From: Candidatus Sulfotelmatobacter sp.
GTDB taxonomy: Bacteria > Acidobacteriota > Terriglobia > Terriglobales > Acidobacteriaceae
Reading direction: 5' to 3'
Assembly (NCBI GenBank): GCA_030037575.1
Contig: JASHRB010000185.1
Location: 1-7,978 of the forward strand
Length of the DNA: 7,978 bases
The notes under the pieces are model-generated. The model made no database searches and had not been told where the DNA came from. It was given only the letters and a program-made list of their open reading frames with translations. Positions 5,586 through 7,978 of the stretch are shown in pieces (the stretch's first letter is position 1; each line of letters begins with the position of its first letter). Position numbers and translations under genes: made by a program.

Positions 5586-6188
5586 AGCTTCTCGCTGGCG
5601 GGTGCCTGGCGAATCGAACGAGTCGAACTGCAATCGCAGCAGGGCGAGATGCACGTCTATCTCGCCCACCAGGACAAGGTGCAGTGCCCTGTTGGGAATG
5701 CAGGCCCCCCTTCGCCCGTACGATCATCAAGCCGAGCGGCAATGGCCACCTGCATACCGGTCAGTACCGCACCATGCTGCATGCCGAACCGCCGCGCAGC
5801 CAGTGTAGCGTGCAGTGGCGTGCGCGTGGTGAAGCTGCCCTGGGCTGAGGCCAACCGCCGCTTTACGGCACTGCTGGAGGCCATGGTCATTGCTTGGCTG
5901 AGACATGCGAGCCAGAAGGCGGTGGGGGAGCGGTTGCGGCTGAGCCGGGATGAGATTCACGGCATCATGGAACGGGCTGTGGAGCGCGGTTGGCGCGGCG
6001 CCAGGCAGAAAAGATTCCTCCCTGGGAGCGGATCTTCGCGGGGGAGCGATTCGCTGACTGCGTTGGTTATCTGGTGGCGTAGGTAATGGGTAAAGGACAC
6101 GGCTCGGGGATTCCATAACCAAGCGAACTTTCTTAAGGTGATCTACTTCCATGGTGGCCTGGATCTTGCTCCCTCATCCACCGAATAG
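5586..6188 (+). pseudogene. ISL3-family transposase remnant with internal deletion and frameshifts
   Basis: Joined across frames, the translation follows an ISL3 transposase. From 5589 it reads AWRIERVELQ, then MHVYLAHQDKVQCPV (zinc-finger start), YDHQAERQW, HLHTGQYRTMLHAEPPRSQC, VRVVKLPWAEANRRFTALLE, then the helix-turn-helix region ASQKAVGERLRLSRDEIHGI and MERAVERG. The reading frame changes near 5694 (where the second zinc-finger Cys codon is lost), near 5746 and near 5814, and decays again after 5995. At 6084-6086 a TAA is followed in the same frame by WVKDTARGFHNQ and ANFLKVIYFHGGLDLAP, ending at the TAG at 6186-6188; this matches the family's extreme C-terminus. The catalytic DDE-containing middle, about 250 residues in full-length members, is therefore missing. 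The element cannot encode a working transposase. Terminal inverted repeats were not identified, though the sequence around the stop (GAATAGCCGAAAGACC) could be the right end. Boundaries are approximate. Confidence 0.85.
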
Positions 6189-6236
6189 CCGAAAGACCGC
6201 GGTTGATAACTTTGTTTCGACCTTCAGCGGCACGCA

Positions 6237-6392
6237 TCACGTGACGCCGCGGGCGCTCGCGGCAAAGCCGGGATTCCAGTTTATGACTTTGAAGGGGAGT
6301 ACGGTGTTTTCGTCGGGGGCCAAAGACTGAACCCAAAAGGCAATCTCCGCGGCGCTTTCGTAAAACAATGTAACGATACAACCGCTCGCCAT
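6237..6392 (-). CDS. Uncertain small open frame, 51 codons
   Basis: A minus-strand frame runs from the ATG at 6390-6392 to the TGA at 6237-6239. The 51-residue translation has balanced composition and no low-complexity bias, with FYESAAEIAFWVQSLAPDEN in the middle and VINWNPGFAAS near the end. There is no ribosome binding site before the ATG, no motif I recognise and no neighbour that suggests a role. It could be the tail of a lost gene next to the IS insertion or simply chance. An antisense frame of similar length overlaps it, which lowers confidence. Confidence 0.15.
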   Translation of the reverse strand: MASGCIVTLFYESAAEIAFWVQSLAPDENTVLPFKVINWNPGFAASARGVT

Positions 6393-6531
6393 AGGCGACA
6401 ATCAGACTGATAGAATTGCTTAGTTTTTTTCGCGACTTTTTAGTGGTGCACGCAGTGCAACTTTATATCGCTGATGGGTTTTGAATTTTGAATAGACTTT
6501 AAGATCGTTTGCAGAGAGCGAATTCGGGTTC

Positions 6532-6536
6532 AGGAG
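6532..6536 (+). promoter_or_regulatory. Ribosome binding site that selects the TTG start
   Basis: AGGAG is followed by six bases (ACATGC) and then TTG at 6543. An ATG at 6539 is only two bases from AGGAG and opens a different frame that lacks the conserved protein, so the TTG is the better start. The next in-frame ATG (6579) falls inside the signal peptide. Confidence 0.65.
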
Positions 6537-6542
6537 ACATGC

Positions 6543-7457
6543 TTGTCCATAAAACCTTCGTCCCTGCCGGTGGCAGGAATGATTCTGTACGCTTGTTCCT
6601 TGCTGGCGGCTCAGACCTCGACATCCACCGGCACCCCGCCTGCCTCGCCGCAGACTCCTGCGGGCACGCCGGCGTCAGCGCAACAAACTTCGCCGCCGGC
6701 GAGTTCTTCCAGCTCGACTAACCAGCAGAATTCTCAGGAGAAGGAAAAAGATGAAGGAGTGCTGGGGGAAACAGTCCAACAAAAAACTCCCCCGAGTCCG
6801 GAGACTCAAAGCGGGACATCGAAGGATCGGCTGTTCTATGCGCTGCCGAATTTTCTAACGCTGGAAAACGGCAGCACGCTGCCGCCACTCACGGTGAAGC
6901 AGAAATTCGCGGTTGTGGCGCGCGGCTCATTCGATTACGTGATCTGGCCGTGGTACGGGTTTCTGGCGGGCCTGAGCCAGGCGGAAAACAGCGAGCCCGG
7001 TTACGGCCAGGGCGCGCAAGGTTACGGGAAGCGCTATGGCGCAGCCTTCGCCGACGGCACCATCGAAAACTTCATGACGCAAGCGGTGCTGCCCTCGGTT
7101 TTGCGCCAGGACCCGCGATATTTTCAGCTGGGGCACGGAAGCTTTTGGCATCGCACGTTCTATGCGGCTAGCCGCAACATTGTGACCCGAACAGATTCCG
7201 GGCACTCACAGTTCAACTATTCCGAAGTGGCAGGAGGAGCAATCGCGGCCTTCATTTCTACTTACAGTTATCACCCGGCCGCGGACAAGACCGTCTCCAA
7301 CACAACCAAAGTATGGGGAACGCAATTCGGATATGACGCCATCACGCTGGTGGTGAAAGAATACTGGCCTGATATCCGGCGCAAGATGGCGCGTAAGAAG
7401 AAAGATGGCGCGCCGCAAGCTGCGAGCGCAGCGCCTGCCAATTCGGTGAATCCCTGA
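6543..7457 (+). CDS. Secreted conserved protein of unknown function, acidobacterial type
   Basis: The product has 304 residues from a TTG start. Residues 1-24 form a signal peptide (MSIKPSS, then hydrophobic SLPVAGMILYACSLLAAQ). Cleavage after LAAQ or nearby is likely; the Cys at 18 follows LYA, a poor lipobox. Residues 25-95 are a low-complexity linker rich in Pro, Thr, Ser, Gln and Ala. The conserved part is 95-282: DRLFYALPNF at 95-104, PPLTVKQKF at 114-122, EPGYGQGAQGYGKRYGAAFA at 151-170, LPSVLRQDPRYF at 183-194, RTDSGHSQFNYSE at 216-228 and EYWPDIRRK at 273-281. A basic, low-complexity tail ends it. I recall similar proteins in Acidobacteria with these motifs but no known function. The Gly- and Tyr-rich motifs suggest an envelope or outer-membrane-associated location, which is inference. 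It converges on the next gene with 11 bases between stop codons. Confidence 0.85.
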   Translation: MSIKPSSLPVAGMILYACSLLAAQTSTSTGTPPASPQTPAGTPASAQQTSPPASSSSSTNQQNSQEKEKDEGVLGETVQQKTPPSPETQSGTSKDRLFYALPNFLTLENGSTLPPLTVKQKFAVVARGSFDYVIWPWYGFLAGLSQAENSEPGYGQGAQGYGKRYGAAFADGTIENFMTQAVLPSVLRQDPRYFQLGHGSFWHRTFYAASRNIVTRTDSGHSQFNYSEVAGGAIAAFISTYSYHPAADKTVSNTTKVWGTQFGYDAITLVVKEYWPDIRRKMARKKKDGAPQAASAAPANSVNP

Positions 7458-7468
7458 GGCACGCGCGT

Positions 7469-7978
7469 TCAGCACGAGCCGTCTTCCGGTTTGAGAATTA
7501 TGCCTTGACTGGTGCGGCTGTTCATGATGACGCGGAGCGGAGCCTGTATGCGCAAGTGGCGGACGTACCCGTTCTCCCCTATCGCCGACCGCTCGCCGAG
7601 CCACCGCCAGTCGATGGTTCCATCTCCCCCATCCGGATTGACGGTGAAATAGCCAACCTGAAACGCCGTTAGATTCTGGAAGAAGTGACTGCCCTGCGAA
7701 GGCGTGACGCGAAAATCGTGGAAGCCAGCTTCCACGATCACACGAGCCCCGGAGATTTCATCCCATTCGACCGGAATTCCGAGCCAGGGATCGTTCGATC
7801 CCCAGCGGCCGACACCGATTAGAAGATAAGGGCGATTTTCGGAATTGAGCATGCTGTTGAAATGCGCAACGGCTTCCGCGACCTCATGGCTGCGGCCGCG
7901 CTCGAAGCGCTGCGAGTCGACAACGACAATATCGCGGAGATTTTCGATGCGGCCATTGCCGAGGACCTTGTTCGATTG
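7469..7978 (-). CDS. C-terminal part of a PEP/pyruvate-binding (PPDK-like) domain protein, cut by the window end
   Basis: The frame is open from the window edge to a TGA at 7469-7471, giving 169 visible residues; the start lies outside. Visible motifs are LGNGRIENLRDIVVVD at 6-21, RPYLLIGVGRWGSNDPWLGI at 49-68, EWDEISGARVIVEA at 71-84 and PSQGSHFFQNLTAF at 93-106. I recall this combination from the C-terminal region of large bacterial proteins annotated as PEP/pyruvate-binding domain proteins, whose N-terminal part resembles the ATP-grasp domain of pyruvate phosphate dikinase. The visible part has no catalytic His domain, so the reaction cannot be stated. Methionines at visible positions 43 and 152 are internal, not starts: the coding similarity continues well before the first. 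The protein looks soluble. Confidence 0.72.
   Translation of the reverse strand, partial: QSNKVLGNGRIENLRDIVVVDSQRFERGRSHEVAEAVAHFNSMLNSENRPYLLIGVGRWGSNDPWLGIPVEWDEISGARVIVEAGFHDFRVTPSQGSHFFQNLTAFQVGYFTVNPDGGDGTIDWRWLGERSAIGENGYVRHLRIQAPLRVIMNSRTSQGIILKPEDGSC

Larger units (their letters stand above)
6189..6542. other. Gap between the transposase relic and the secreted-protein gene
   Basis: The left half is GC-rich and contains the uncertain small minus-strand frame at 6237-6392 and an overlapping plus-strand 59-codon frame (6151-6330), which I reject. The right half (about 6410-6500) is AT-rich with T-runs at 6424-6430 and 6437-6441, as expected of a promoter region for the plus-strand gene, but no clear -35/-10 pair stands out. 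A near-palindrome TGCAC-GCA-GTGCA lies at 6447-6459. Confidence 0.5.

Noticed and set aside
6151..6330. 59-codon plus-strand frame starting inside the transposase remnant
   Set aside because: It overlaps the ISL3 C-terminus in another frame and is antisense to the other small frame; its ribosome binding site is poor.
6509..6721. 70-codon plus-strand frame including the ATG at 6539
   Set aside because: It is out of frame with the conserved secreted protein, and the ATG is only two bases from AGGAG; the TTG at 6543 has correct spacing.
7206..7604. 132-codon minus-strand frame across the convergent junction
   Set aside because: It is antisense to the secreted protein and out of frame with the PEP/pyruvate-binding protein.

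Overview
The window looks like chromosomal DNA from an acidobacterium, probably of the Terriglobia type (soil or acidic habitat). This is inferred from the gene content. It holds two G1-family (eqolisin) glutamic peptidases, a secreted protein of a type I associate with Acidobacteria, and short intergenic elements ending in a CAGRATGAC-like string that are common between genes in that phylum. Base composition is moderately GC-rich and the start sites fit ordinary bacterial signals. There is no rRNA, tRNA, CRISPR array or intact mobile element.

Layout. Positions 1-1743 (minus strand) carry two tandem paralogous secreted eqolisins. The downstream one is cut by the window start and is easy to miss because its frame has no stop inside the window. 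The 361-base gap between them holds two tandem extragenic repeat units, and a perfect 10-bp hairpin spans the stop codon of the upstream gene. Positions 1744-2580 are gene-poor, with a weak promoter, a possible terminator, a possible frameshifted gene remnant and a third copy of the repeat unit. Positions 2581-5294 (minus strand) carry a small conserved hypothetical protein, a family 2 glycosyltransferase with two membrane segments (polyprenyl-phosphate sugar synthase type), and a class I/II PLP aminotransferase. The glycosyltransferase and the aminotransferase each have a perfect TATAAT upstream, so the three are co-oriented but need not be one operon.

Positions 5586-6188 (plus strand) are a decayed ISL3-family transposase. 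The N-terminal zinc-finger and helix-turn-helix part is followed directly by the last ~30 residues, so the catalytic middle has been deleted, and several frameshifts are present. After an AT-richer gap, 6543-7457 (plus strand) encodes a secreted conserved protein of unknown function from a TTG start. It converges, with only 11 bases between stop codons, on the C-terminal end of a large PEP/pyruvate-binding (PPDK-like) protein that runs off the right edge.

The genes do not form an evident pathway. The eqolisins suggest extracellular protein degradation at low pH, and the rest are housekeeping or envelope functions. I see no convincing new multi-gene system. The most interesting items are the eqolisin pair, the ISL3 relic with its internal deletion, the nearly leaderless GTG start of the glycosyltransferase, and the recurring extragenic repeat placed 3' of minus-strand genes.
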